Shown: piece after piece, positions 1 to 7,935 of the stretch
Numbering within the stretch: the stretch's first letter is position 1
How the letters are laid out: each line of letters starts with the position of its first letter
Assembly (NCBI RefSeq): GCF_900106995.1
Contig: NZ_FNOK01000017.1
Coordinates: forward strand, 1-44,365
Direction of reading: 5' to 3'
Source of the DNA: Saccharopolyspora shandongensis
GTDB taxonomy: Bacteria; Actinomycetota; Actinomycetes; Mycobacteriales; Pseudonocardiaceae
Length of the DNA stretch: 44,365 nt
The notes under the pieces: generated by a model
Databases searched by the model: none
What the model was told of the DNA's origin: nothing
What the model saw: the letters and a program-made list of their open reading frames with translations, nothing else
Translations under genes and position numbers: made by a program

Positions 1-147
1 AAACATCACGTGACCGCAACGACAAGCCCTCGCACCAAGTCCGAGCTGGCCGCAGCGACACGCACCCACCTGCGCCGTCGCCAGAACCAGCCCGACCACG
101 TGCGTGCCTTGTTCGGCAAGGAAGAAGTCCGCTACGCCGCCGACTAG
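1..147 (+). pseudogene. C-terminal fragment of a possible transposase
   Basis: An open frame runs from the first base of the window to a TAG at 145-147, giving 48 residues that end in VRYAAD. The stretch rich in Arg with an LRRRQNQPDHVRALF core resembles the basic C-terminus of some IS630-family DDE transposases; this is a weak visual resemblance, because no DDE residue lies inside the window. It is followed within about 30 bp by the truncated dispersed repeat at 176-353. It could be the end of an intact gene that starts left of the window or only a remnant. Confidence 0.35.
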
Positions 148-175
148 ACACGCCACAATTGCCCTACCCCCCAAT

Positions 176-353
176 ATGTATGTCCAATACACGGCGTCAG
201 GGCCGTCCTCGCCAGGAAGCCTCTGAGAACCCGCGGCGGTGCAAGTGTCGTAGGTGGGTTATGCGCCTGCGGCGCATGCGACACCCCATCGACGTGCAGC
301 TTTGCGACCCGCGGCTGCGGGCCGACCAGGATGAAAAACGCTCATTTGAACTG
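176..353. repeat. Dispersed MITE-like repeat, copy A (left end missing)
   Basis: This segment aligns with 33062-33254. The two copies share the start ATGTATGTCCAATACACGGC and a core of about 80 bp (copy A about 236-316) that differs at only a few positions, including the hairpin ATGCGCC-TGC-GGCGCAT. Copy A lacks about 15 bp present in copy B. Its right end (328-353) is a decayed version of the 26-bp terminal inverted repeat of copy B. The left inverted repeat is absent; possible transposase sequence lies there instead. The right end is 22 bp from the stop codon of the minus-strand aldolase gene, the same arrangement as copy B beside tyrA. Confidence 0.8.
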
Positions 354-374
354 AACCGGAGATGCCCGTTCCCG

Positions 375-1250
375 CTATTCGGCGAGGATTTTGTCGAGCA
401 CCGCGGCGACCTCCTTCCGGGCGGCCGGGTCGAGCCCGAGCAGCGGCCGGGGCAGGTTCGGGCCGGTGATGAGGCCGACATGTTCCGCCGCGGCGGAGAC
501 GACGCGAATGCTGCCGTACCGGCGGAACAAAGTCCACAAAGGACTCAGTTGGTCGGACAGGGTGGTCGCCTCGCCGGCGTCCGCGGCGCGGGTGATGGCG
601 AGGCACTGCTCGGGCAGCAGGCCGCCGAGGACGCTGAACCACAGGTCGGCGCCGCCGTTCAGGCCGCCGGCGGCGAACTGGTCGCCGCTGACGCCGACGG
701 AGAAGGACCGGGGCAGCTTGCCGCGGAGCGCGGCGATCCGCTCGCGCGCCTGGTCGGCGGGGATGCCCGGGATCTTCACCGCGGCGACGTTCGGCAGCGC
801 GGCGATGCGCCCGTGCAGCTCGTCGCTGAACGTGAAGTGCGTGGTGCCTGGGTTGTCGTACACGCACAGCGGAACGCTCAGCTCGCGGCTGACATCCTCG
901 AAGAGGCCGAAGACCTCGTCGTCGGTGAGGGGCTGGTAGGACACCGGCGCGAGCAGCACCGCGGACGCTCCGGCGTTCTGGGCGTCTTCGGCGTGTGCGC
1001 GGACCTGGGAGGTGCGCAGCGCGCCGATGCCGATCATGACGGGCACGCCGCCCGCGGCGTCGACGGCGATCTGCGCGGCGCGGGCGCGTTCCTCGCGCGT
1101 GAGGTATGCGTAACCGCCGGTCGAGCCGAGCGCGCCGATCGAGTCGACGCCCGCCGCGGACAGCCGGGCGACGAGGTTCGCGAAGCCTCGTTCGTCGATG
1201 CCGTCTTCGCTGGTGGGGGTGAGCGGGAAGGCGCTCAGGCCGGTGAACAT
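375..1250 (-). CDS. Dihydrodipicolinate synthase / N-acetylneuraminate lyase family protein
   Basis: A 291-residue class I aldolase-type TIM barrel. The start is the ATG at 1250 (MFTGLSAFPLTP), preceded by GAAAGGA; a longer frame upstream does not look like protein of this family. Family signatures are visible: the glycine loop GALGSTGGY near residue 45, the YDNPGTT motif carrying the catalytic Tyr, and VAAVKIPG with the Schiff-base Lys. True DapA enzymes usually read GTTGES in the first motif, so GSTGGY suggests another 2-keto-3-deoxy-acid aldolase or lyase instead of lysine biosynthesis. The substrate cannot be told. It appears monocistronic, with repeat copy A directly 3' of it. Confidence 0.85.
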   Translation of the reverse strand: MFTGLSAFPLTPTSEDGIDERGFANLVARLSAAGVDSIGALGSTGGYAYLTREERARAAQIAVDAAGGVPVMIGIGALRTSQVRAHAEDAQNAGASAVLLAPVSYQPLTDDEVFGLFEDVSRELSVPLCVYDNPGTTHFTFSDELHGRIAALPNVAAVKIPGIPADQARERIAALRGKLPRSFSVGVSGDQFAAGGLNGGADLWFSVLGGLLPEQCLAITRAADAGEATTLSDQLSPLWTLFRRYGSIRVVSAAAEHVGLITGPNLPRPLLGLDPAARKEVAAVLDKILAE

Positions 1251-1853
1251 GGCGGGCGTTTCCTTTCGGCGTGCGGACGACAGATGCCCAGCCTGCCGCA
1301 AGAAGTGGCCTCTCTGAAGAGCCAGTCAGCATCCCCTCTGAGATGCCACTCGGGGCCTACGAGAGCCAGATGACGATGTGTTCGGCCACGTCGCGGAAGA
1401 AGCCAAGCCCAGGGCTGCTAAGGAGTACCCGAACCTCCTGCAGACCTGCTCCGGTACCCGGGCACTGCCACCGACCGCGCGAAACGGGCTGCCCGAGTGC
1501 ATCGGAAACCTGATCGACGAGCGCCACGGCGGCCGAATCACCAAGCGACACCTGACGGAACTGAGGGGCGTCCACCGAACCGACTGAATCGTCCACAAAG
1601 GACTCATAGGCATCAGGGCTGCTAGCCTCGGTGAACGCCGCAGGCCCACGACGAGGAGGCGTCACGAAGCAACGCCCCGAAGAAGGCGTGCGCCACACGA
1701 CGGCGTGCAAGCATTCGAGGGGCAGGCGATTCGCCCAGCTGGCCAGAATATTGGACCAGGTTGCGGCGGACCGGATGCAGCGGGCGGCTGTTGTGGTCTG
1801 CCGGTGGTGAACATCGGCCCGACCGGGTTTGACGATCACTACAGTCCGGTTTC
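1251..1853. other. 603-bp interval without a secure gene
   Basis: Base composition is more even than in neighbouring genes and several overlapping frames stay open by chance. The best candidate is a minus-strand frame ending at 1357 with a possible GTG start at 1596 (about 79 residues, ending FFRDVAEHIVIWLS), but it has no clear ribosome site and no family I recognise. The interval also holds one copy of the recurrent word GTCCNNTGTGGA (1591-1603, minus strand), identical over 16 bp to the copy at 532-547. It may be a decayed gene. Confidence 0.5.
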
Positions 1854-2579
1854 ATGACGACGGTTACAACGCGCACGGTCGAGTACCCGGCCGACGGCCT
1901 GACGATGATCGGGCACCTCGCGCTCCCGGCCGGTGTCGGCCGCCGGCCCGCTGTCCTGGTCGGGCCCGAGGGGACGGGGCTGAACGACTTCCAGCGCCGC
2001 CGGGCCGACGCCCTCGCCGAGCTGGGGTACGTGGCGCTGGCCTTCGACATCCACGGCGGGCGCTGGTTCACCGACCCCGAGGAGATGCTGGCGCGTTGCA
2101 TGCCGCTGCTCGCCGACCCCGACCGGATGCGCGACATCGGCCACGCGGCGCTCGACGTGTTGCGCGCCGAACCGCGGACCGACCCTGACCGGATCGCCGC
2201 CGTCGGCTACGGCACCGGGGGCGCGATCGCGCTGGAACTCGGGCGCGACGGCGTCGACCTGCGCGCGATCGGGACGATCAACGCACTGACCACGGGCCGG
2301 CCGGGCGAGGCGGCGCGCATTCGCTGCCCGGTGTGGGCCGGGGTCGGGTCGGAAGACCCGATCATGCCGCCCGCGCAACGGGACGCGTTCACCGCCGAGA
2401 TGCAGGACGCGGGCGTCGACTGGCGCCTCGTGGTCTACGGCGGCGCCTTGCACGCCTTCCACCACCCGCCGGTCGACCAGGCCACGCCCCCCGGCGTCGG
2501 CTACCACCCACGGCACGCGCAGCGAGCCTGGCGAGACGTCGTCGACCTGCTCACCGAGTGCCTGCCCGTGACGGAGTGA
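1854..2579 (+). CDS. Dienelactone hydrolase family protein lacking the usual nucleophile
   Basis: A 241-residue alpha/beta hydrolase of the dienelactone hydrolase family, predicted cytoplasmic. The ATG at 1854 fits the family N-terminus. The acid region (GVGSEDPIMPPAQRD) and the His region (GGALHAFHHPP) are present. The nucleophile elbow reads VGYGTGGA (DNA GGC TAC GGC ACC at 2206-2217), so the position of the usual Cys (GYCxGG) is Gly. Enzymes of this family hydrolyse dienelactones or other esters through that Cys, so this protein is probably either non-hydrolytic or uses another residue. It stands alone, divergent from the aldolase gene across a poorly organised gap. Confidence 0.85.
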   Translation: MTTVTTRTVEYPADGLTMIGHLALPAGVGRRPAVLVGPEGTGLNDFQRRRADALAELGYVALAFDIHGGRWFTDPEEMLARCMPLLADPDRMRDIGHAALDVLRAEPRTDPDRIAAVGYGTGGAIALELGRDGVDLRAIGTINALTTGRPGEAARIRCPVWAGVGSEDPIMPPAQRDAFTAEMQDAGVDWRLVVYGGALHAFHHPPVDQATPPGVGYHPRHAQRAWRDVVDLLTECLPVTE

Positions 2580-2824
2580 TCTGGTCGGCCGGGCCGCGAA
2601 CCAGCCCGGTCGACCGCCACCGGCTCCGGTTGCGGGACATCACCACGTTGGCGCGCACGAGCTTTCGCCGCGACTGCGTCCCGAGCACCTGGGAACGATG
2701 CGGTACGTGCACGTGACCGGAGACATGGTCGCCGACGAGGTGGGAGGGCCGCTGGGAGAAGCCGACGAGGGCACCGCGGAAGCGCCGGAAAAAGACCAAC
2801 TGAGACCAAAAATGAGACGAATAC
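2580..2824. other. Intergenic, nothing recognised
   Basis: About 245 bp between the hydrolase stop and the tRNA-Ser terminator. No frame with family features, no ribosome site and no conserved RNA is visible. Confidence 0.5.
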
Positions 2825-2865
2825 GAACAGAGCCCGGCCGGGATGATCCTGGCCGGGCCCTGTTC
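2825..2865 (-). terminator. Hairpin terminator of tRNA-Ser(UGA)
   Basis: Arms GAACAG-A-GCCCGGCC and GGCCGGGC-C-CTGTTC form a nearly perfect 15-bp stem. It lies 16 bp beyond the 3' end of the minus-strand tRNA gene. Confidence 0.75.
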
Positions 2866-2881
2866 GTGCTGGTCAAAGGAG

Positions 2882-2966
2882 CGGAAGCGGGGGGATTCGA
2901 ACCCCCGGTCGCTCTCGCGACGCTCGCTTTCAAGGCGAGTGCATTCGGCCGCTCTGCCACGCTTCC
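2882..2966 (-). tRNA. tRNA-Ser (anticodon UGA)
   Basis: On the minus strand the acceptor arms GGAAGCG and CGCTTCC pair, followed by discriminator G. The anticodon loop reads CTTGAAA, the long variable arm is the class II type expected for serine, and the T-arm reads GGGGGTTCGAATCCCCC. CCA is not encoded. It serves UCA and related codons. Confidence 0.97.
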
Positions 2967-3015
2967 ACGCCGCAGCGTAGCCAACCGGACGTGATCTTCC
3001 TACAGGCGGTCCGGG

Positions 3016-3483
3016 TCAGTCGAGGGTTCTCAGGTGCGTCGTCAGCCGCTGGAAAACCGCCGCCAGCACCTTCAGCTCGTCGGGTTCCAGCAGGTCGATC
3101 ATGTGCTCCCGGACGCCCTCGACGTGTGCCGGTGCCGCTTCGCGCAGCTTCTCCATGCCCTTGTTGGTGAGCACCGCGAACACGCCGCGGCCGTCGTCGC
3201 GGCATTCGTCGCGGCGCACCAGCTCGGCCGTTTCCAGGCGGCGGATCTGGTGCGAGATCCGGCTCTTGGAGTGCGCGACCTCGCTGGCCAGCTCGCTCAT
3301 CCGCATCCGCAGGTCGGGTTGTTCGGACAGGCTGACCAGGATCTCGTAGTCCGCGATCGAGAGCCCGTGCGTGAGCTGCAGCTCGCGGTTCAGGCGGTAG
3401 TCCAGCAGGGCGCTGCCGACGATGTAGGACCGCCAGGATGCCATCTCGCAGTCGTCCAGCCACTTGGTTCGCTGCTCGGTCAT
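3016..3483 (-). CDS. MarR family transcriptional regulator
   Basis: A 155-residue winged-helix regulator. Helix 1 and dimer region run from WLDDCEMASWRSYIVGSALL; the recognition part is MRMSELASEVAHSKSRISHQ near residue 70, and the wing RRDECRDDGRGVFAVLT carries the D-x-R-G motif typical of MarR proteins. The ATG at 3483 is chosen; a GTG three codons upstream (3492) is also possible and neither has a strong ribosome site. It is divergent from the second MarR gene, and a small palindrome lies between them, so one or both may bind the shared intergenic region. The ligand is unknown. Confidence 0.85.
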   Translation of the reverse strand: MTEQRTKWLDDCEMASWRSYIVGSALLDYRLNRELQLTHGLSIADYEILVSLSEQPDLRMRMSELASEVAHSKSRISHQIRRLETAELVRRDECRDDGRGVFAVLTNKGMEKLREAAPAHVEGVREHMIDLLEPDELKVLAAVFQRLTTHLRTLD

Positions 3484-3553
3484 CTCGGTCACTTGGCCAG
3501 GCTACCGGGAGGTTCGTGGTCGGCGGAGGCGATTCGGCCGGAGGAAAAACAAT

Positions 3554-3583
3554 TTGGTGCCTAACCATTCATCTTGAGTACGA
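3554..3583 (+). promoter_or_regulatory. Promoter and MarR-type operator candidate
   Basis: TTGGTG (3554-3559), an 18-bp spacer and TACGAT (3578-3583) fit a vegetative promoter. The inverted repeat TGGT-GCCTA-ACCA (3555-3567) overlaps the -35 box, as expected for repression. The predicted start of transcription is close to the GTG at 3592, suggesting a leaderless mRNA. Confidence 0.4.
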
Positions 3584-3591
3584 TCGGGTTC

Positions 3592-4065
3592 GTGCCCGGT
3601 TTCGTGGAGCAAGATCCGCAGCGCATGCCGCTGACCCGACTGGTGGGCCTGGCCGGTCGGCGGCTGGCGCACCACTGGGAGCGGGCCGTGTCCCAGAGCA
3701 CCGACCTGAGCAAGACGGCGCTGATGGCGCTGACCACGATCGACGAGCAGGACGAACCGACGCATCGGGAGGTCGCCCAGCGCTGCTGGGTGCGACCGGC
3801 GACGCTGACGCCGGTCATCGACGCCCTGGAGTCCGACGGGCTGCTGACTCGGCAGCGCGACACGGCCGACCGCCGCGTGGTCCGGCTGTGCATCACCCCG
3901 GCGGGGCGGGCGGCGCTGGACGCCGCGTGGCGGGGTGTCAGTGCGGAGTTCCGGCGGATCGAGCCGAGGACCGACCCGGCCGAAGCGGCCGTGGTCCGGA
4001 AGTACCTGCTCGCGATCCTCGGCGAACTGAGCGAGGAAGAAGGCGGATGTGACCACAGCGGTTGA
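3592..4065 (+). CDS. MarR family regulator of the adjacent ABC exporter
   Basis: About 157 residues with a winged helix: REVAQRCWVRPATLTPVIDA is the recognition region and RQRDTADRRVVRLCITPAG the wing with the D-R-R motif. The start is uncertain: TTG at 3574, GTG at 3592 or ATG at 3625; GTG is chosen because the likely promoter places the transcript start there. Its last 17 bp overlap the ABC ATPase gene, so the three genes 3592-5799 form one operon with translational coupling. It probably represses its own exporter and is released by the exported compound (inference from the common MarR-exporter arrangement). Confidence 0.82.
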   Translation: MPGFVEQDPQRMPLTRLVGLAGRRLAHHWERAVSQSTDLSKTALMALTTIDEQDEPTHREVAQRCWVRPATLTPVIDALESDGLLTRQRDTADRRVVRLCITPAGRAALDAAWRGVSAEFRRIEPRTDPAEAAVVRKYLLAILGELSEEEGGCDHSG

Positions 4066-5032
4066 AGTGATCGATCTGGTCAAGCGGTATCCCAAGGCCA
4101 AGGCGAACGCGGTGGACGGGCTCGGCTTCGAGGTGGCGGCGGGCGAGATCTTCGGGCTGCTGGGCCCCAACGGCGCCGGCAAGACCACCACCGTCGGCAT
4201 CCTGACCACCAGGGTGCTGCCGACGAGCGGGACGGCGCGCGTCGCGGGCGTCGACGTGGCGGCCGACCCGGTCGCGGCCCGCAGCAAGGTCGCGGTCGTG
4301 CCGCAGCGGGTGAACCTGGACCGGTCGCTCAACGCCCGGCAGAACCTCATCTGGCACGCCGCGTACCACGGGGTCTCGCGCGGCGAACGGCATCGGCTCG
4401 CCGACGAGCTGCTCGACCGGATGGGCTTGGCGGAGAAGGCGAAAGCCCGCGTCGACGACCTCTCCGGTGGGCAGGCGCAGCGGCTGATGATCGCCCGCGC
4501 GCTGATCCACCGGCCGGAGGTGCTGTTCCTGGACGAGCCGTCCACCGGGCTCGACCCGCAGGCCCGGCTGTTCGTCCACGACCGGATCAACGACCTGCGT
4601 TCCGAGGGCGTGACGGTGGTGCTCACCACGCACGACATGGACGAGGCGGAGAAGCTGTCGGACCGGGTCGGCGTGGTCGACCACGGCAAGCTGCTGACGC
4701 TGGACACCCCGGAGGCGCTGATCAAATCGCTGCCCGGCAGCGGCACGATGGACGCCACGCTGCGTCCCGACGGCCACGATCCGGCCCGGGTCACCGCACT
4801 GCTGTCCAATGTGGATGGAGTGCAGCGCGTCGAGCAGGTCGGTGCGGGCAAGGCCGCGGACGGGTCGGCGGAGCTGCGGCTGCGGCTCTACGTGGGCGAG
4901 GAGCCCGCGGCGCTGCTCGGGCCGGTCGCGCAAACCCTGCACGAGCAGCGGGTTTCGGTCAGCGACCTGTCGCTGGGGTCGGCGACGCTGGAGGACGTGT
5001 TCATCGACCTGACCGGGAGGGAGCTGCGATGA
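4049..5032 (+). CDS. ABC transporter ATP-binding protein, DrrA type
   Basis: A 327-residue ATPase of an ABC-2 type exporter. Walker A GPNGAGKTTT lies near residue 37, the signature LSGGQAQR near 140, Walker B VLFLDEPSTGLDPQ near 160 and the switch His in LTTHDMDE. The C-terminal 100 residues are the extra domain seen in drug-resistance ATPases such as DrrA, ending TLEDVFIDLTGREL. The GTG start at 4049 follows GAGGAAGAAGG and lies inside the MarR gene. It energises the permease encoded next, which overlaps by ATGA. Substrate is likely a drug or a self-made metabolite. Confidence 0.93.
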   Translation: MTTAVEVIDLVKRYPKAKANAVDGLGFEVAAGEIFGLLGPNGAGKTTTVGILTTRVLPTSGTARVAGVDVAADPVAARSKVAVVPQRVNLDRSLNARQNLIWHAAYHGVSRGERHRLADELLDRMGLAEKAKARVDDLSGGQAQRLMIARALIHRPEVLFLDEPSTGLDPQARLFVHDRINDLRSEGVTVVLTTHDMDEAEKLSDRVGVVDHGKLLTLDTPEALIKSLPGSGTMDATLRPDGHDPARVTALLSNVDGVQRVEQVGAGKAADGSAELRLRLYVGEEPAALLGPVAQTLHEQRVSVSDLSLGSATLEDVFIDLTGRELR

Positions 5033-5799
5033 GTCCGGTTCGCGCGTTCACGGCGGTGCTGGGCCGCGACGTCTTCGTGACCGGTCGGGAGCTGCCGAGC
5101 TTCCTGGCGCAGGTGCTGGTGCAGCCGGTGGCGCTGCTGTTCATCTTCGGCAAGGTGCTCAGCGAGCTCGGCTACGCCCAGCCCGGCTACGCGCAGATCC
5201 TGCTGCCGGGCATGATCGCGCTCAACGCGTTCCTGGTGTCGCTGCAGAACACGTCCTTCCCTCTGGTGCTGGACTTCTCGTTCTCCCGGGAGATCGAGGA
5301 CCGCCTGCTCGCGCCGCTGCCGATCAGCTGGGTGGCCGTGGAGAAGATGCTCTTCGGCGCACTGCGCGGGCTGTTCGCGGCGGTGCTGATGGTGCCGATC
5401 GGCATGGTGATGCTGGGCGAGATCACCTGGAACCTCCCGGGCCTCGCGTTCGCGCTGCTGTGCGTGGTGCTGGGTTCGCTGGCCGGCGCGGCGGTCGGCC
5501 TGACGGTCGGCGCGGCGGTGCCGCCGCGGCGCATCAACATCATGTTCTCGGTGATCCTGGCGCCGCTGATGTTCACCGGTGCGACGCAGTTCCCGTGGGC
5601 GCAGCTGGACCACCTGCGCTGGTTCCAGGTCCTCTGCGCGATCAACCCGCTGACCTACGTCAGCGAAGGCATGCGGGGAGCCCTGCTCCCGGAGGTCCCG
5701 CACATGCCGCCGTGGGTCTGCGTCCTGGCGCTGGTGATCGCCACGGTGGTCTTCGGGGCCCTCGGCATCAAGTTCTTCCTCCGCCGAGCCCTGGACTGA
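5029..5799 (+). CDS. ABC-2 type transporter permease, DrrB type
   Basis: A 256-residue integral membrane protein with about six hydrophobic segments, starting with an amphipathic helix and VLVQPVALLFIFGKVLSELG. The conserved ABC-2 feature ATQFPWAQLDHLRWFQVLCAINPLTY lies between the last segments. ATGA overlap with the ATPase gene shows translational coupling. Together the two proteins form a DrrAB-like efflux pump. Confidence 0.93.
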   Translation: MSPVRAFTAVLGRDVFVTGRELPSFLAQVLVQPVALLFIFGKVLSELGYAQPGYAQILLPGMIALNAFLVSLQNTSFPLVLDFSFSREIEDRLLAPLPISWVAVEKMLFGALRGLFAAVLMVPIGMVMLGEITWNLPGLAFALLCVVLGSLAGAAVGLTVGAAVPPRRINIMFSVILAPLMFTGATQFPWAQLDHLRWFQVLCAINPLTYVSEGMRGALLPEVPHMPPWVCVLALVIATVVFGALGIKFFLRRALD

Positions 5800-5812
5800 C
5801 GGCTGCGATGGG

Positions 5813-5858
5813 CCCGTGTGCACTTTCTGTCGCTATAGCAGCACAAAGTACACACGGG
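5813..5858 (+). terminator. Hairpin with ATAGCA core, terminator of the ABC operon
   Basis: Arms CCCGTGTGCACTTT (5813-5826) and AAAGTACACACGGG (5845-5858) pair at 13 of 14 positions, with GCTATAGC in the loop. It sits between convergent genes and may serve both. Its loop and inner stem are nearly the same as in the hairpin at 38456-38489. Confidence 0.65.
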
Positions 5859-5878
5859 TCCTGACCAACACGGATCGG

Positions 5879-6061
5879 TCACCGGTCGAAACGACCGGCC
5901 TTGACGTCGTCGAGGAATCCGGCCCAGGCGCGTTGGTTCACGCGTAGCGTGCCGCCGTCGCGGTCCTTGGTGTCGCGGATGTAGGTCGCCGCCTCGCCGA
6001 TGGCTAACTCGACGCATTCCCTGGGACCGCTGCCGCTGCGGCTGCTTTTGCGCCAGTTCAT
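5879..6061 (-). CDS. DUF397 family protein
   Basis: A 60-residue protein with the whole DUF397 pattern: WRKSSRSGSG at the N-terminus, CVELA, IRDTKDRDGG and a final FLDDVKAGRF. Members are found almost only in mycelial actinomycetes, next to an XRE regulator of the WhiJ type, and are thought to work with it in developmental control. Here the XRE gene lies 6 bp upstream on the same strand, so the two are co-transcribed. Confidence 0.93.
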   Translation of the reverse strand: MNWRKSSRSGSGPRECVELAIGEAATYIRDTKDRDGGTLRVNQRAWAGFLDDVKAGRFDR

Positions 6062-6067
6062 GGCAAA

Positions 6068-6916
6068 TCACTCCAACGCTCTTGCTCTCGCGATGAGCAG
6101 CTCTGTCGACTCGCCAGTGCTCAGCGCAGATGAGGCGATCTCTTCGAACATGTCCGAAAACCTATCGACATCTTCGTCGCTCTCCACCCACGCGCCGCCT
6201 GCGGCGGAATCGACGTAGACCGCAGGCTGATCATCAGAGTCGCGGTACCCGATGATGGTGAAGCCACCGCACATGTTCCCGTACGAGCCAGCGTCGAAGG
6301 GCACGATCTGGATCGTGATGTGGTCCTGCTCCAGCATTGTGACCAGGTGGCGTAGCTGCTCGGCCATGATCTCGGCGTTCCCGACGATCCGGTAGAGCAC
6401 TGCCTCGTCGAGTAAGGCATGCAGATTGAGCGGCGATGAGCCGGACAGCCGTGCTTGTCGGCTCAACCGTGCAGTCACGTAGCGCTCAGCGCTGGATGTG
6501 TGGAACTGCTGGCCGTTCGCATTGACGGCACGAATGTATGCCGGTGTCTGCAGAAGTCCTGGAACAAGCAGGGGATCGACTGTTCGCGCGGTGTCAGCTT
6601 CGGCTTCAGCGCGGAGGAAAACGCGGAACGGCTTGGGTGAACCAGCCGGAGTGATCAGTCGAACGGCCCTGTCACCGGCGTCTTCCCAAAGAGCAGCGGC
6701 CTCGCTTCGCTGCGCGTCGCTTGCGTTGTAGAGCGCCAGCAACGCCTGCATCGTTGCCCAGCCTGGCCGGAAGTGACCGGTTTCGTACCGGCTCACAGTC
6801 GATTCGCCGACGCGCAGCATGTCGCTCGCATGGGCAAGCGTCTTGTCTGCCTCATTGCGAAGGCGAGCGAGTAGCTGGCCGAGCCGCTTCTTGCGCCGCG
6901 TCGGGGTGGTCGGCAT
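6068..6916 (-). CDS. XRE family regulator with DUF5753 domain
   Basis: A 282-residue protein. The N-terminal helix-turn-helix covers LGQLLARLRNEADKTLAHAS to VGESTVSRYETG (about residues 12-47). The C-terminal part (LLVPGLLQTPAYIRAV through VYVDSAAGGAWVESDEDV) is the DUF5753 region of Scr1/WhiJ-type regulators. It pairs with the downstream DUF397 gene. A perfect 16-bp palindrome 60 bp upstream of its start is a plausible operator for autoregulation. The partner of the pair in signalling is unknown. Confidence 0.93.
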   Translation of the reverse strand: MPTTPTRRKKRLGQLLARLRNEADKTLAHASDMLRVGESTVSRYETGHFRPGWATMQALLALYNASDAQRSEAAALWEDAGDRAVRLITPAGSPKPFRVFLRAEAEADTARTVDPLLVPGLLQTPAYIRAVNANGQQFHTSSAERYVTARLSRQARLSGSSPLNLHALLDEAVLYRIVGNAEIMAEQLRHLVTMLEQDHITIQIVPFDAGSYGNMCGGFTIIGYRDSDDQPAVYVDSAAGGAWVESDEDVDRFSDMFEEIASSALSTGESTELLIARARALE

Positions 6917-6975
6917 GGCAGGAGCCTAGCGCGACCCGATCGTGGTCCAGGTGCACCAGATCAGAGGATTTATAA

Positions 6976-6991
6976 GGGGGCTATAGCCCCC
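6976..6991. promoter_or_regulatory. Perfect 16-bp palindrome between XRE and zinc-protein genes
   Basis: GGGGGCTATAGCCCCC is a perfect palindrome midway between the divergent genes at 6916 and 7053. TTATAA lies just left of it. Likely operator of the XRE regulator; binding is inferred. Confidence 0.45.
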
Positions 6992-7052
6992 GATACTTTT
7001 CCTGTCAGGTTGGAACGCTGGTCCTCAGGTAACTGTTTGGGCAGGTGGTGGC

Positions 7053-7265
7053 ATGTATCCGTTCCATTGGGTTCCGGCGGGTGGGGCTCGGCACGCGAGC
7101 TTGGACTCCCGGCCGGACGGGGCCTTCGCGTATCCGAGCGGCACCGGTGTGCGGACCTTGTGCGGCTACCGGCTCGCCGCCGACAACTCGGAATTGGCCT
7201 GGTTGTGGGAAACCTGCGCCGAGTGCGGCGCCGTCGCCAAGCGGCTGGCCGCCGCTTCCCGCTGA
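7053..7265 (+). CDS. Small zinc-binding protein
   Basis: A 70-residue protein starting MYPFHWVPAGGARHA with an AGGTGG ribosome site. The Cys in TLCG and the pair CAEC, together with N-terminal His residues, suggest one zinc site. Similar small proteins (MHPFxWVP start, LCG and CxxC) often lie divergent to XRE/DUF397 pairs in actinomycetes, and that is the position here. Function unknown. Confidence 0.8.
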   Translation: MYPFHWVPAGGARHASLDSRPDGAFAYPSGTGVRTLCGYRLAADNSELAWLWETCAECGAVAKRLAAASR

Positions 7266-7297
7266 GTCGCGCATCTACGAGTGGAAGGACCGATCGA

Positions 7298-7576
7298 ATG
7301 ATCAACGTGCTGCCGGAAGTCGGTTACGCCTCGGCTGTCATCGCCCTCTACCTGATCGTTTCGTGGCAGCCCTACCGGCCGCAGCACGCCGGAGCAGGCG
7401 AAGGCGCATTGACGGTCTGGCATCTCATAGCCCACGTGGAAGCCGAGCGACGACAACGGGAACGAGGCGGCAGGCATCGCCTCCGCGAACCGGTGCAGCG
7501 CTCCACCTCGGACGCTTTCGAGCCTCCTCCGCAGGAGCTCCAGCGGCGCGTCCTCGAAGGCCTCCGGCGCCTGTAG
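7298..7576 (+). CDS. Small protein with one membrane segment
   Basis: 92 residues, ATG at 7298 behind GGAAGGA. An N-terminal hydrophobic stretch (YASAVIALYLIVSW) is followed by a hydrophilic, Arg/Glu-rich tail. It follows the zinc protein by 32 bp and is probably co-transcribed. No family recognised. Confidence 0.6.
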   Translation: MINVLPEVGYASAVIALYLIVSWQPYRPQHAGAGEGALTVWHLIAHVEAERRQRERGGRHRLREPVQRSTSDAFEPPPQELQRRVLEGLRRL

Positions 7577-7586
7577 CCATCCGAAT

Positions 7587-7665
7587 GGGCTCGATGCCGA
7601 TGCCCCCGACCTCGCGGCATCGAGCCCAGCGGCCGACCGGTGCACCTCCCCTCCCCGTGCACCGG
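7587..7665 (+). terminator. Two consecutive hairpins ending the small-protein operon
   Basis: GGGCTCGATGCCG (7587-7599) pairs with CGGCATCGAGCCC (7615-7627); then CCGGTGCAC (7637-7645) pairs with GTGCACCGG (7657-7665). No T-run follows, as is usual for actinomycete terminators. The rest of the gap to 7936 holds only the palindrome at 7831. Confidence 0.6.
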
Positions 7666-7830
7666 CCGGTCGCGCCCCGACGCGGGCGGTTCGCTGCATG
7701 AGGTAGGCCACAACTCAGACACGGGGATCGATATCGCGCGGCCCGCAGCGACCGAAATCGGTTGCGTAAACCCTGGTCATGGCGGTGTTCTCCGGGCGTG
7801 TCGGGCAACGAATCCGGAGTTCAGCCCAAG

Positions 7831-7844
7831 TGTCCTATAGGACA
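7831..7844 (+). promoter_or_regulatory. Perfect 14-bp palindrome upstream of the lipoprotein gene
   Basis: TGTCCTATAGGACA is a perfect palindrome 92 bp upstream of the TTG start of the lipoprotein. Candidate operator; the regulator is not identifiable. Confidence 0.45.
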
Positions 7845-7935
7845 TTTGTCATTCCGATTGTTCCGTTCGGGTGCTTGTGGGAAAGTTCCGCGCGTTGGAG
7901 TAGGCCTGAAATACCTTTCGTGCTAGCGAGGAAAA

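Noticed and set aside
1357..1596. 79-codon minus-strand frame upstream of the aldolase gene
   Set aside because: Protein-like in places but without ribosome site or family; kept only as a possible decayed gene in the gap entry.
4804..4816. GTCCNNTGTGGA copies as plain DnaA boxes
   Set aside because: Only the TCCACA half fits; the two leading bases are mostly wrong and the fixed GGAC half is not explained.
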